Positions 43,903-52,564 of a stretch of DNA of 64,000 nucleotides are shown in pieces. The notes below the pieces were generated by a model, which worked only from the letters and a program-made list of their open reading frames with translations, was not told where the DNA came from and made no database searches. Positions within the stretch are counted from its first letter, which is position 1. Each line of letters begins with the position of its first letter. Source of the stretch: Marinobacterium mangrovicola (GTDB lineage Bacteria; Pseudomonadota; Gammaproteobacteria; Pseudomonadales; Balneatricaceae); contig NZ_SMFU01000007.1 of the NCBI RefSeq assembly GCF_004339595.1, forward strand, positions 1 through 64,000, read 5' to 3'. A program made the position numbers and the translations under genes.

Positions 43903-45102
43903 ATGTTTGAACTGGTTGATAGCGTGCCGCAGAGTGCGGTTATCAAGGTGGTGGGCGTCGGTGGTGGTGGCGGTAATGCCGTCGATCACATGGTGACTTC
44001 AGAAGTTGAAGGGGTGGAGTTCATCTGTGCGAACACCGACGCCCAGGCGCTGAGCAAAATGTCCGCCCGCACCGTGTTGCATATTGGTGGAGAACTGACC
44101 AAGGGTCTCGGAGCGGGTGCCAATCCGGAGGTAGGCCGCTCCGCCGCCATGGAAGATCGTGACCGTATCGCCGAGGCGCTTTCCGGCGCCGATATGGTGT
44201 TTATCACTGCAGGCATGGGCGGCGGTACCGGCACAGGTGCTGCGCCGATCGTGGCCGAAGTGGCCCGTGAAATGGGTATTCTTACCGTTGCCGTGGTTAC
44301 CCGTCCGTTCCCGTTCGAGGGCCGCAAGCGGATGAAGATCGCTGATCAGGGGATCCGCGAACTGCAGGAGAGCGTCGACTCCCTGATTATTATCCCGAAC
44401 GAAAAACTGCTGCCGGTACTGGGCAAAAACTGCAGCCTGCTGCAGGCGTTTAGCACCGCCAACGACGTTCTCAAGGGCGCGGTACAGGGTATTGCCGATC
44501 TGATCATCCGTCCGGGTATGATCAACGTCGACTTCGCTGATGTGCGCACCGTAATGTCCGAGATGGGCATGGCGATGATGGGCACGGGCAAGGCGCGTGG
44601 CGACAGCCGCGCCGAAGAAGCGACCCTGGCCGCTATCAACAGCCCGTTGCTGGAAGATGTGGACCTGAAAGGTGCCAGCGGCATCCTGGTGAATATCACC
44701 GCCGGTATGGATCTGGGTCTCGGTGAGTTCTCCGAAATTGGTGATCTGGTCGAAGAGTACGCCTCTGAAAACGCCACCATCGTGGTCGGTACCGTTATCG
44801 ATCCGGATATGACCGAAGAGCTCAAGGTAACCGTTGTTGCCACCGGTCTGGCCAAGGCTCAGGGCGCTGAGGCCCGGGTCGTTAATGGCGATACCCGCAC
44901 GCACGCCCGTTCCACCAAGAGCGTGACCACGGACTTCTCCCAGATGGAGCTGCCTACCGTGATGCGCAATCGTCAGAGCGAAGAACGCGCCAAGCCCAAG
45001 GCTGCGCCCGAATCCGAACACCAGGGCGAGATGAAGCGCACCGGTACCGATGATATGGACTTTCTGGACATCCCGGCGTTTCTGCGACGCCAGGCTGACT
45101 GA
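43903..45102 (+). CDS. ftsZ: Cell division protein FtsZ
   Basis: Tubulin-like GTPase that forms the division ring. It has 399 residues. The N-terminus VIKVVGVGGGGGNAVDHM binds GTP. The tubulin signature GGGTGTGAAP lies near residue 105-115, and the catalytic T7 loop is NVDFADVRTVMS. A linker rich in charged residues leads to the conserved C-terminal tail DFLDIPAFLRRQ that binds FtsA and ZipA. AAGGAG lies before the start. A terminator follows and no lpxC gene comes next, unlike the usual division cluster. Confidence 0.97.
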   Translation: MFELVDSVPQSAVIKVVGVGGGGGNAVDHMVTSEVEGVEFICANTDAQALSKMSARTVLHIGGELTKGLGAGANPEVGRSAAMEDRDRIAEALSGADMVFITAGMGGGTGTGAAPIVAEVAREMGILTVAVVTRPFPFEGRKRMKIADQGIRELQESVDSLIIIPNEKLLPVLGKNCSLLQAFSTANDVLKGAVQGIADLIIRPGMINVDFADVRTVMSEMGMAMMGTGKARGDSRAEEATLAAINSPLLEDVDLKGASGILVNITAGMDLGLGEFSEIGDLVEEYASENATIVVGTVIDPDMTEELKVTVVATGLAKAQGAEARVVNGDTRTHARSTKSVTTDFSQMELPTVMRNRQSEERAKPKAAPESEHQGEMKRTGTDDMDFLDIPAFLRRQAD

Positions 45103-45149
45103 GTTAGACCCTTAGCCTAACTGAAGCGGTCTTACGACCGTCCAGGTTT

Positions 45150-45186
45150 CCCGCCTGATTTCTGCATTTATCAGGCGGGTTTTTTC
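45150..45186 (+). terminator. Rho-independent terminator after ftsZ
   Basis: CCCGCCTGAT (45150-45159) pairs with ATCAGGCGGG (45170-45179) around a ten-base loop and is followed by six T. It overlaps the last codon of the convergent pseudouridine synthase gene. Confidence 0.92.
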
Positions 45187-46088
45187 GTTTGCTCCGGAGT
45201 GCTGACCTCATTCTCGCTGCAGCTGTTCAGGCTGGTTAGCGGGGTGTAGTGGGCGTTTTTCGCAAGAAACTCCGGCGAGAGCTCAAAGCTCGCGTTCTGA
45301 CGGCGTAGCGGACAGGTAAAGGCCAGTGCCTTGGCCCATAGCTGCAGGCCTGCTCTGTTCTTGTTGCCCTGTCCGTAACGGGGGTCCCCAATCACCGGAT
45401 GGCCGATGCCGGCCAGATGGCGTCTGATCTGGTGGGTGCGCCCGGTATCGATCTTCACTTCCAGTTCTGCAATATCGTTCTGCGGATCGTAATCCACGCG
45501 GACATAATGCGTACGCGCGTTTTTTCCATCCAGCCTGGCTTCAATGGTGCCGCTGTCCGGCGTGTGGCCGAGCACCCGTGCCAGATAGGTTTTATCCACC
45601 TGATTATCACGGAACAGCGCCGAAAGCTGGGCAGCAACGCCAGCTTTATGCGCCACCAGCACCAGCCCTGCGGTTTCCCGGTCCAGTCGATGCACCGGAA
45701 ATGCACCACGTTTGGGTTCCAGAATCTGCTCGGCCAGTCTCAGCAGGGAAAGATGGTCGCCATAATCGTTGCCCTGGGAAAGGATGCCAGCTGGCTTGAA
45801 CCAGACCGAGTAGCCGCGGGCATCGTGCAGGCAAACGGGCGGCTCGGCCACGCGGGAGAGCAGGTCGGCATCGTAGAACAGCATCAGGCTGTCGCCGTTT
45901 TTCAGCGCTTCGGTCACCTTTCTCAGGCGCTTACGGTTGCGCCCACGGCGCAGCCAGACGGCGCCCTTGGTCATGGCATCCTTGATACGCTGTTTCGGCA
46001 GGCCGGAGGCCTCCGCGAGAAAGTCGGACGCCTTGCGTCCGTTGTGTTGCTGATCGACGCTCAGTTCCAGGTGCAGTTTGCCGGTCAT
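45171..46088 (-). CDS. RluA family RNA pseudouridine synthase
   Basis: Converts uridine to pseudouridine in rRNA or tRNA. It has 305 residues with an S4-like N-terminal region (GLPKQRIKDAMTKGAVWLRR). The catalytic domain carries D in HRLDRETAGLVLVAHK, and the closing KIDTGRTHQIRRHLAGIGHPVIGDPRYG is the motif II region (positions about 225-250). The member that fits best (RluA, RluC, RluD or TruC) is not clear. Its start overlaps the tlyA stop by four bases, so the two RNA-modification genes form an operon. Confidence 0.9.
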   Translation of the reverse strand: MTGKLHLELSVDQQHNGRKASDFLAEASGLPKQRIKDAMTKGAVWLRRGRNRKRLRKVTEALKNGDSLMLFYDADLLSRVAEPPVCLHDARGYSVWFKPAGILSQGNDYGDHLSLLRLAEQILEPKRGAFPVHRLDRETAGLVLVAHKAGVAAQLSALFRDNQVDKTYLARVLGHTPDSGTIEARLDGKNARTHYVRVDYDPQNDIAELEVKIDTGRTHQIRRHLAGIGHPVIGDPRYGQGNKNRAGLQLWAKALAFTCPLRRQNASFELSPEFLAKNAHYTPLTSLNSCSENEVSTPEQTKKPA

Positions 46089-46846
46089 CGGTTGTCCTTT
46101 TTGCGGGCGACGAGCATGAATTCGCGGTTGCCGTCACCGCCCCGGATAGGGCTGTCGGTGTAATTCAACAGGGTGAAGCCGAGCTCGCTCAGCAGCTTTT
46201 CCATCTTTGTTCTAAGCGCCGGATAAAGGCTCTCATCGCGGACCAGGCCATTTTTGCCGATATGCTCGCGCCCCAGCTCAAATTGAGGTTTTACCAGGCT
46301 GAACAGTAGGCCGCCGGGTTTCAGCAACCCGGCAAGTCCTTCGAGAATCAGTGTCTGGGAAATAAATGACACATCCATGACCGCCAGATCGAAGGCTTCG
46401 CCCTGGTTGTGTAGGAGTACATCGCTGCCCAGGTTGCGGGCGTTGTAACCCTCGATGCAGGTCACTCTCGGATCTTGCCGCAGGTTTGGCGCCAACTGAT
46501 CGTGGCCCACCTCTATGCCGACAACGCGTGTGATACCTCGCTGCAGCAGGCAGTCGGTGAAGCCTCCGGTGGATTGCCCCACATCCAGTGCGCTGAGGTC
46601 GTCAAGATTGGGGGCAAAACTTTCCAGCGACGGGATCAGCTTGAGTGCTCCGCGGGAAACGTAGCGGTCGCTTTCGTCCTCTTCGATCTCGATCTCGGTA
46701 TCGAAGGGCAGCTTCAGGCCCGGCTTTTGCGCCACCTGCCAGTGATTAAGGTTTACTTTGATCCGCCCCTCTTTGATCAGGCGTTGGGCGCGGGCGCGAC
46801 TGCTTACCAGACCGCGTTCAACCAGCAGAATATCCAGGCGTTGCAT
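46085..46846 (-). CDS. tlyA: TlyA family rRNA 2'-O-methyltransferase
   Basis: Probable 16S/23S rRNA cytidine 2'-O-methyltransferase, once called hemolysin A. It has 253 residues. An S4 RNA-binding domain covers about 1-60 (RLDILLVERGLVSSRARAQRLIKEGRI). The FtsJ-like SAM domain has ALDVGQSTGGFTDCLLQRG and the catalytic set including DVSFIS. The operon partner is an RluA-type synthase. Confidence 0.92.
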   Translation of the reverse strand: MQRLDILLVERGLVSSRARAQRLIKEGRIKVNLNHWQVAQKPGLKLPFDTEIEIEEDESDRYVSRGALKLIPSLESFAPNLDDLSALDVGQSTGGFTDCLLQRGITRVVGIEVGHDQLAPNLRQDPRVTCIEGYNARNLGSDVLLHNQGEAFDLAVMDVSFISQTLILEGLAGLLKPGGLLFSLVKPQFELGREHIGKNGLVRDESLYPALRTKMEKLLSELGFTLLNYTDSPIRGGDGNREFMLVARKKDNR

Positions 46847-46982
46847 GCTCGATCCGAATCGTGGAAAGCGGGCAAGTATAGCGGTTTTGGCGAGGCAGGA
46901 GGAATAGGCAGAAAGGGGAGGGCAATGGGGGGGAGGGTGCCGGGCAGCCCCGCTGGGCGCCCGGCGATAATCGGCTAAGCGA

Positions 46983-48332
46983 TCAGTGTTTGTCGAAGTA
47001 TTCGCGGGTCAGCTTGAACACCACCGGGCTGAGCAGCGCCAGGGCGATCAGGTTGGGGATCGCCATCATGGCGTTCAGGGTATCCGCTACCAGCCAGACG
47101 AAATCCAGGCTCAGGGTGGCGCCCACCGGAATCGCGATGATCCACAGGACACGGTAGGGAATGATCGCTTTAACGCCGAACAGGAATTCGACGCAGCGTT
47201 CACCGTAGAACGACCAGCCAATAATGGTGGTGAATGCGAAGATTGCCAGCGCGATCGCCACCAGATAGTTACCGAACGAGGGCAGTGCGTGTGCAAAGGC
47301 AGCGCTGGTCAGTGAGGCACCTTCGGCACCGCTGGTCCATTCACCGGAGCTGACGATAACCAGGCCGGTGATGGTGCAGACGATCAGGGTGTCGATAAAG
47401 GTACCCAGCATCGCCACCAGACCCTGACGTACAGGGTCTTTGGTCTGTGCAGCGGCATGGGCAATAGGTGCAGAACCCAGGCCCGCTTCGTTGGAGAACA
47501 CACCGCGCGCCACACCGAAGCGGATCGCAGCCCAAACAGCCGCACCGGCGAAGCCGCCTTCGGCCGCAGCCGGAGAGAATGCATGGGTAAAGATCAGGTT
47601 GAGTGCATGGGGCAGTTCCGCGGCGTTGATGGCCAGAACGATGATGCCGGCAACGATATAAGAGATCGCCATGAATGGTACCAGAGCGCCGGCAACGTGG
47701 CCGATACGCTTGATGCCGCCGAGCAGTACCGCGCCGACCAGCACCATGATGATCAGGCCGCTGATCCAGGTTGGGATGTCGAAGGTGGTTTCCAGTACGT
47801 CAGCTACAGAGTTGGACTGTACGGTGTTGCCGATACCAAAACCTGCGCAGGCACCGAAGATCGCAAAGGCCACGCCGAGCCAGGCCCAGTTTTTACCCAG
47901 GCCGTTACGTATGTAGTACATCGGGCCGCCGACATGATTGCCGCGCTCGTCGGTTTCACGGTATTTAACCGCGAGAACCGCTTCGGAGTACTTGGTGGCC
48001 AGGCCGATCAGGGCGGTGATCCACATCCAGAACAACGCACCAGGGCCGCCGAGGAAGATGGCGGTGGCAACACCGGCGATGTTACCCGTACCGACCGTGG
48101 CCGACAGGGCGGTCATCAGCGCCTGGAACGGGGGGATCTCCCCCTGGGATTCGTCGTCAGCGGATGCCTTGCGACCGCTCCAGAGCAGTCGGAAACCGGT
48201 GCCTATTTTCAGAATAGGCATCAGTTTCAGACCGAGAGAGAGGAAAAAGCCAACGCCCAGGATAAGGATCAGCATCAGCGGCCCCCAGACAACGCCGTTA
48301 ATGCTGGATATCAGGGATACCAGAGCTTCCAT
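46983..48332 (-). CDS. Alanine/glycine:cation symporter (AGCS family)
   Basis: Sodium-coupled importer of alanine or glycine in the inner membrane, 449 residues and about ten to eleven helices. Signatures include QALMTALSATVGTGNIAGVATAI, FWMWITALIGLATKYSE, NEAGLGSAPIAHAAAQT and GWSFYGERCVEFLFG. It lies downstream of an Lrp gene and close to alanine racemase, which supports alanine as substrate. The gap to lrp (170 bases) may contain its own promoter. Confidence 0.93.
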   Translation of the reverse strand: MEALVSLISSINGVVWGPLMLILILGVGFFLSLGLKLMPILKIGTGFRLLWSGRKASADDESQGEIPPFQALMTALSATVGTGNIAGVATAIFLGGPGALFWMWITALIGLATKYSEAVLAVKYRETDERGNHVGGPMYYIRNGLGKNWAWLGVAFAIFGACAGFGIGNTVQSNSVADVLETTFDIPTWISGLIIMVLVGAVLLGGIKRIGHVAGALVPFMAISYIVAGIIVLAINAAELPHALNLIFTHAFSPAAAEGGFAGAAVWAAIRFGVARGVFSNEAGLGSAPIAHAAAQTKDPVRQGLVAMLGTFIDTLIVCTITGLVIVSSGEWTSGAEGASLTSAAFAHALPSFGNYLVAIALAIFAFTTIIGWSFYGERCVEFLFGVKAIIPYRVLWIIAIPVGATLSLDFVWLVADTLNAMMAIPNLIALALLSPVVFKLTREYFDKH

Positions 48333-48502
48333 GAATGATTCTCCATGCGGGTGGGTGATTCATTTTATATAGCACGAAAATGGCATGTTCAGGCGAACGC
48401 CATTCGAAGGGCGTGCATTTTCGTGGTCTGACGTCAGGATGGCAAGATGGTAGGGCAGCGCTTTTGATCTGGAGTCGGTCTTAATGCAGGGCGGGGGGAG
48501 GC

Positions 48503-49003
48503 TTACTCCTCCCGCAGGCCTGCAGAGGTGGGAAGGGTGGAGTGCTCCTTGACCTCTTCCATGACGATGTAGCTCTTGGAGTTTTTTACCCCGGGCAGCG
48601 TCAGCAGCATCTGGCCGAGCAGTTCGCGATACTGTGACATGTCGTGCAGGCGCGCTTTCAGCAGATAATCGGCATCGCCGGATACCAGGTGGCATTCCAG
48701 GATATAGGGCAGGTTTTCCACCGCCTTGTTGAATTTCTCGAAAGCGTCCGGTGATTGGTATGACAGGGCGATCTCGACAAATACCAGCAGGTTATAGTCG
48801 AGCATGTCCGGGTTCAGGCGGGCGTGATAGCCGGTGATGACACCGTCGCGCTCCAGGCGTTTGACCCTTTCCATGCAGGGAGTGGTAGACAGACCTACGC
48901 GGTCGGCCAGCTCGGTGTAGGAGATACGTCCTTCCTGCTGCAGAATAGTCAGGATGTTACGATCAATCCTGTCGAGCTTTCGTGCTTTTTGATTTTGCGC
49001 CAT
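48503..49003 (-). CDS. lrp: Leucine-responsive regulator Lrp (or DadR-like)
   Basis: Feast/famine DNA-binding regulator of 166 residues. The winged helix-turn-helix includes LDRIDRNILTILQQEGRISYTELADRVGLS and the RAM domain spans about 80-155 with ECHLVSGDADYLLKARL. Sequence identity to E. coli Lrp is high by eye (LVFVEIAL, ECHLVSGD and VMEEVKE are shared). The gene is divergent from ridA-alr and followed by an alanine symporter, as for DadR of Pseudomonas. It probably controls these neighbours and responds to leucine or alanine. Confidence 0.88.
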   Translation of the reverse strand: MAQNQKARKLDRIDRNILTILQQEGRISYTELADRVGLSTTPCMERVKRLERDGVITGYHARLNPDMLDYNLLVFVEIALSYQSPDAFEKFNKAVENLPYILECHLVSGDADYLLKARLHDMSQYRELLGQMLLTLPGVKNSKSYIVMEEVKEHSTLPTSAGLREE

Positions 49004-49312
49004 TTTTTGGATTTATTCTCTGAAATCTATCTAAATTCCAGTTTATGTTAGCGTGAACTCGGCAAATTCACAAAAAAATGTTCTTACTCTTCCCTTAGAA
49101 TGAATGCTCTGCGCCGCGCGGCTCCTGGCGTGCGCGCCATGAGTCAAATGCTACAAGATCACCGGGATCCTTGCATCTGTCCCGGTAGTGACGTGATTTG
49201 ACTCCGCTGTTTCGGATACGGGCTGACAGAACGAGGGCGATTGAGCGAAGATAGTCGCCTCGGATCCTCCTCCGTTTTTAATCCCTATCAAAGCTTTATA
49301 AAAGGATAGAGT
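49004..49312. other. Divergent regulatory region between lrp and ridA
   Basis: An AT-rich 100-base part next to lrp is the likely promoter and Lrp-binding region. The ridA side is GC-richer and structured: ACCGGGA (49161-49167) pairs with TCCCGGT (49180-49186), and CGAGGGCGA (49232-49240) pairs with TCGCCTCG (49255-49262) with one bulged G, followed by a T run at 49275-49279. No coding frame was found. Confidence 0.5.
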
Positions 49313-49702
49313 ATGTCCAACAAGAGCGTTATTTCTACAGATAAGGCCCCGGCCGCTATCGGTCCTTATTCCCAGGCCATCAAGGTGGGTAACACCGTCT
49401 ATCTGTCTGGTCAGATTCCGCTGGTTCCGGAAACCATGGAAGTGGTCACCGAGTCTTTTGAAGCTCAGGCCGAGCAGGTGTTTCAGAACCTGTCCGCCGT
49501 CGCCGAAGCTGCGGGCGGTAACCTGGGTGATATCGTCAAACTGACTATTCTCCTGTCCGATATGGATCATTTTGCCGCGGTTAACGAAGTGATGACCCGT
49601 CATTTCACTGAGCCGTACCCGGCGCGCGCCGCCTACGCGGTGAAGCAGCTGCCGAAAGGCGTAGATGTAGAAATCGAGGGCATCCTGGTTACCGGCGAGT
49701 AA
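49313..49702 (+). CDS. ridA: Enamine/imine deaminase RidA
   Basis: Hydrolyses reactive 2-aminoacrylate and related enamines released by PLP enzymes. It has 129 residues (E. coli RidA 128). The family motifs are [20 protein letters not shown] and the active-site Arg in [22 protein letters not shown]. It is followed 23 bases later by the alanine racemase gene, as in the dad operon of Pseudomonas. AAGGA lies eight bases before the ATG. Confidence 0.96.
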   Translation: MSNKSVISTDKAPAAIGPYSQAIKVGNTVYLSGQIPLVPETMEVVTESFEAQAEQVFQNLSAVAEAAGGNLGDIVKLTILLSDMDHFAAVNEVMTRHFTEPYPARAAYAVKQLPKGVDVEIEGILVTGE

Positions 49703-49725
49703 CAGGTGCCGACGGAGGAGGATCA

Positions 49726-50802
49726 ATGAGTCGTAAAGTACGTGCCGATGTGGATCTCAAGGCGATCCGGCATAATTACAGCCTGGCCTGCGGACAAGCG
49801 CCCCAGGCCCAGGCAGCAGCCATCGTCAAGGCCAACGGTTATGGCCACGGTGCTGTTCAGGTCGCTAAAACTCTGGAAGCCGAAGTGCCGGCTTTCGGTG
49901 TGGCCTGTATTGAAGAAGCGATACAACTGCGTGAAGCGGGTATCACCAAGCCGATTATGTTGCTTGAGGGCTGCTTCGACGCGGATGAACTGTCTCTGGT
50001 GGACAGTGAGAATTTCTGGCCCGCCGTGCACAGCGAGCATCAGTTGCAGGCACTGGAACAGGCCGAGCTGCGTAACCGTTTCCCGGTGTTTCTGAAAATC
50101 GACTCCGGCATGCATCGACTTGGCTTTCAGCCAGCTGAAGTGGCGGCTGTGGTGTCTCGTTTGCAGGCGCTCTCCTGTGTCTCTGAAGTGATTCTGATGA
50201 CTCACTTCGCCCGCTCTGATGAGCCGGCTGAGGCCGCTACCCAGCACCAGCTGGAAGCCTTCGCATCGGTCGTTGGCGTTGAAGGGCTGGCTGCCTGTTT
50301 GTCCAATTCAGCGGCGGTGATGGCCTGGCCGCAGGCACACCGGAACTGGGTACGCCCGGGGATGATGCTATACGGCGCCACGCCGTTTATGGAGCCGAAC
50401 CCGGTAGCCGACCAGCTGCAGGCGGCAATGACACTGAGTACTGAGGTGATCGCACTGCGTGATGTGGCTCCGGGAGAGTCGGTTGGCTACGGCGGCACCT
50501 TTGTCTGTGAACGTCCGACCCGTATTGCTACCATCGCCATGGGCTACGGCGACGGCTATCCGCGTCATGCCAAAAACGGTACGCCGGTGGTTATAAACGG
50601 TCAGAGAGCGGCTGTGGCCGGGCGCGTATCCATGGATATGATGACCATCGATGTCACTGATCTGGATAGGGTGGAGATTGGCGATCGTGTGGAGCTGTTC
50701 GGCAAGCAGCTGTCTGTGGCTGAAGTGGCTGTCTGGTGCGATACCATCCCCTATACGATGGTCACCTGTCTGACACCGCGAGTACCGCGCTACTACAGCT
50801 GA
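49726..50802 (+). CDS. alr: Alanine racemase (Alr/DadX)
   Basis: PLP enzyme that interconverts L- and D-alanine, used for peptidoglycan or for alanine breakdown. It has 358 residues. The PLP lysine is K35 in VKANGYGHGAVQ; the second catalytic base is Y274 in MGYGDGYPRH. The C-terminal domain ends LTPRVPRYY. The context with ridA, Lrp and an alanine symporter favours a catabolic DadX role, but no dadA gene is present here. Confidence 0.96.
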   Translation: MSRKVRADVDLKAIRHNYSLACGQAPQAQAAAIVKANGYGHGAVQVAKTLEAEVPAFGVACIEEAIQLREAGITKPIMLLEGCFDADELSLVDSENFWPAVHSEHQLQALEQAELRNRFPVFLKIDSGMHRLGFQPAEVAAVVSRLQALSCVSEVILMTHFARSDEPAEAATQHQLEAFASVVGVEGLAACLSNSAAVMAWPQAHRNWVRPGMMLYGATPFMEPNPVADQLQAAMTLSTEVIALRDVAPGESVGYGGTFVCERPTRIATIAMGYGDGYPRHAKNGTPVVINGQRAAVAGRVSMDMMTIDVTDLDRVEIGDRVELFGKQLSVAEVAVWCDTIPYTMVTCLTPRVPRYYS

Positions 50803-50946
50803 TACCGCTAAGCGGGTCTTTCCGGTTGATCGTAGCGGGGGATGACCACCCTGTTGTCGATCAATCGGTGCGAGGGCGCGCCTCCTGCCGGGGTGTTTCC
50901 CGCAGGTGCGGCGACCTTGCAGCGATCATCCGTGGTGGTTTGGTAA

Positions 50947-50956
50947 CCCCCCCCCC
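50947..50956. repeat. Ten-base C homopolymer
   Basis: A run of ten C in the gap between alr and the convergent response-regulator gene, five bases before that gene's stop codon. It is not inside a coding frame, but is a likely site of slippage or of sequencing error. Confidence 0.85.
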
Positions 50957-50961
50957 GCTAA

Positions 50962-51798
50962 TCAGGGGCGGTTAAGCAGACGCAAGAGCAGTTGCTTCAC
51001 CGTTTCCGGCTCGAAGGGTTTGTCAGCCATGGCATCCACGCCGGACTGGCTGATCGACTGCAGATGAGCGTCCTGCGCCTCTGAGGTTACCATCAGCACC
51101 GGCAGGTGGGCATAGAGTGGCGACTGGCGGATAAACTCTGTCAGCTCCGCGCCGTTCACTTCCGGCATGTTGTAGTCGGTGACCACCAGGTCCACCGTTT
51201 CCCGTTGCAGTATCCCGATCGCTTCTTTCCCGTCACAGGCTTCCGTCAGGTAGCGAATCCCCAGGTTCTGCAGCACCCGCATGATATGGCGGCGTGCGAG
51301 GCGGCTGTCGTCCACCACCAGGGTGCGGACGCTACTGATATCCATCTCGGCCAGCTCAACTTCATTCTGATCGAGAATATCCAGGGTGGCGTTCAGGGCT
51401 GAGCGAAGGTGATCGTGATTGAACGGTTTGGGCAGGATGGCGATAACACCGGATTGCTTGAAAATCTCGAGCTGCGCACGGCGGCGTTCGCTGGAGATCA
51501 GCATGAAGGGGGTATCGCTCAGGGTCTCGCTGGCGCGAATCTTTTCCAGCAGCTGATCGGCCGAGCCATCATCGTAGTACAGTGCGCTGATGATCAGGTC
51601 CGGGTGGGTGCGGTCGAGCAGTTCGAGCGCTTCACGCATCGAGGCAACGGCATCGATCTCCATCACCTGCTCTTTGGCCAGCTCTTGCGTAATGAGCTTG
51701 CGTTGCATCGCTGATGGTTCGATCAGCAGGATTTGCAGGTCATCCAGTTGGAGGTGGCTCATGGGGGCGTGCTCGTTACTGTTGCTTTGTGTGTACAC
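50962..51798 (-). CDS. Dual-receiver response regulator, first receiver degenerate
   Basis: A protein of 278 residues made of two CheY-like receiver domains and no output domain. The second (about 155-275) is intact: VVDDSRLARRH, D in LVVTDYNMPEVNG, VTSE and ADKPF. The first (about 18-135) has the phosphate-site Asp replaced (PDLIISALYYDDG), and the acidic pocket is reduced (LLIEPS), while Lys in LPKPF is kept. The first is therefore probably a pseudo-receiver. No dedicated kinase is adjacent. The start is either GTG at 51798 or ATG at 51762; neither has a clear ribosome site. Confidence 0.8.
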   Translation of the reverse strand: MYTQSNSNEHAPMSHLQLDDLQILLIEPSAMQRKLITQELAKEQVMEIDAVASMREALELLDRTHPDLIISALYYDDGSADQLLEKIRASETLSDTPFMLISSERRRAQLEIFKQSGVIAILPKPFNHDHLRSALNATLDILDQNEVELAEMDISSVRTLVVDDSRLARRHIMRVLQNLGIRYLTEACDGKEAIGILQRETVDLVVTDYNMPEVNGAELTEFIRQSPLYAHLPVLMVTSEAQDAHLQSISQSGVDAMADKPFEPETVKQLLLRLLNRP

Positions 51799-51852
51799 AA
51801 AATAGCGGTAGCGAGGTGTAAATGCCAGCCCCTGAGAGGCTGCAGGTTGCGA

Positions 51853-52485
51853 TCAGGCGGTGACCCAGATCACGGTGGCGTCTTCCTCTGAGAGTGACAC
51901 CAGTGCGTGCCCCATTTCGCAGTCGTAGTAGGCGCTGTCACCCTGCTTGAGCTGGATCGGCTCGTAAAACTCCGTGTAGAGCATGATTTCCCCTTCCAGC
52001 ACGTAGAGGAACTCCTCGCCATCATGTCGAACCCACTCGCCGTAGGCATCGAAGTCCCGGGCTCTGACCTGGGTGCGATAGGGAATCATCTTTTTACGCG
52101 TCAGGCTGGTGGCCAGCAGCTCATGTTCGTAGGTTGGCGTCGGATGGGGGCGACCTTCGCCGAAGCGGGTGATATCGCGCCGGCCGCCGCCGCCACGTTC
52201 ACGCTTGGGTTGGGTGAACAGCTGGGGCATATCGATCCCCAGGCCGTTGACCAGTTTGGTCACGGCGCTGAAGGTGGGGGAGATCTGTTCGTTTTCGATC
52301 TTTGACAGGGTAGAGCGGGCCAGCCCGGTCAGTTTGCTGGCCTCTTCGAGTGTTAGATTCTGGCTGAGGCGGATCTCGCGCACCCGCTGACCGAGCTGAA
52401 GCGGCTCTACGCGGGCGTCAGAATCGGCCCGTTCTACCTGCAGGTTTTGCTTGTCCAGCTGTAAAAATCGGGGCTGATCGGACAT
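51853..52485 (-). CDS. XRE-family regulator with C-terminal cupin
   Basis: Transcription regulator of 210 residues. The helix-turn-helix (about 25-85) reads VREIRLSQNLTLEEASKLTG and STLSKIENEQISPTFSAVTKL. A linker rich in Gly/Arg follows (RERGGGGRRD). The cupin (about 140-205) includes HDGEEFLYVLEGEIMLY and KQGDSAYYDCEMGHAL. Proteins like this (for example PuuR/SutR types) sense small ligands through the cupin. The start at 52485 has GGAG upstream. Targets are not evident from the neighbours. Confidence 0.88.
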   Translation of the reverse strand: MSDQPRFLQLDKQNLQVERADSDARVEPLQLGQRVREIRLSQNLTLEEASKLTGLARSTLSKIENEQISPTFSAVTKLVNGLGIDMPQLFTQPKRERGGGGRRDITRFGEGRPHPTPTYEHELLATSLTRKKMIPYRTQVRARDFDAYGEWVRHDGEEFLYVLEGEIMLYTEFYEPIQLKQGDSAYYDCEMGHALVSLSEEDATVIWVTA

Positions 52486-52564
52486 CGAGCGCTCCACAGA
52501 GGAAAGTTCTGGCGATTAAACGAAACAAAGTTTCCAGAAAGTATACTCTGCCTTGAGCGCGTGA

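Noticed and set aside
43999-45021. Long open frame antisense to ftsZ
   Set aside because: Same reason: an unbroken reverse frame caused by codon bias of ftsZ, with no ribosome site and no family match.
46939-46965. Terminator between the AGCS symporter and tlyA genes
   Set aside because: A 7-bp GC-rich hairpin exists but there is no T run on either side.
50822-50868. Terminator for alr from the inverted repeat CCGGTTGATCG and CGATCAATCGG
   Set aside because: The loop is 25 bases long and no T run follows, so I could not call it a terminator.
51786-51801. TGTGTACACA palindrome at the start of the dual-receiver gene as an operator
   Set aside because: Ten perfect bases overlapping the possible GTG start codon are not enough to claim a site; it may be chance.
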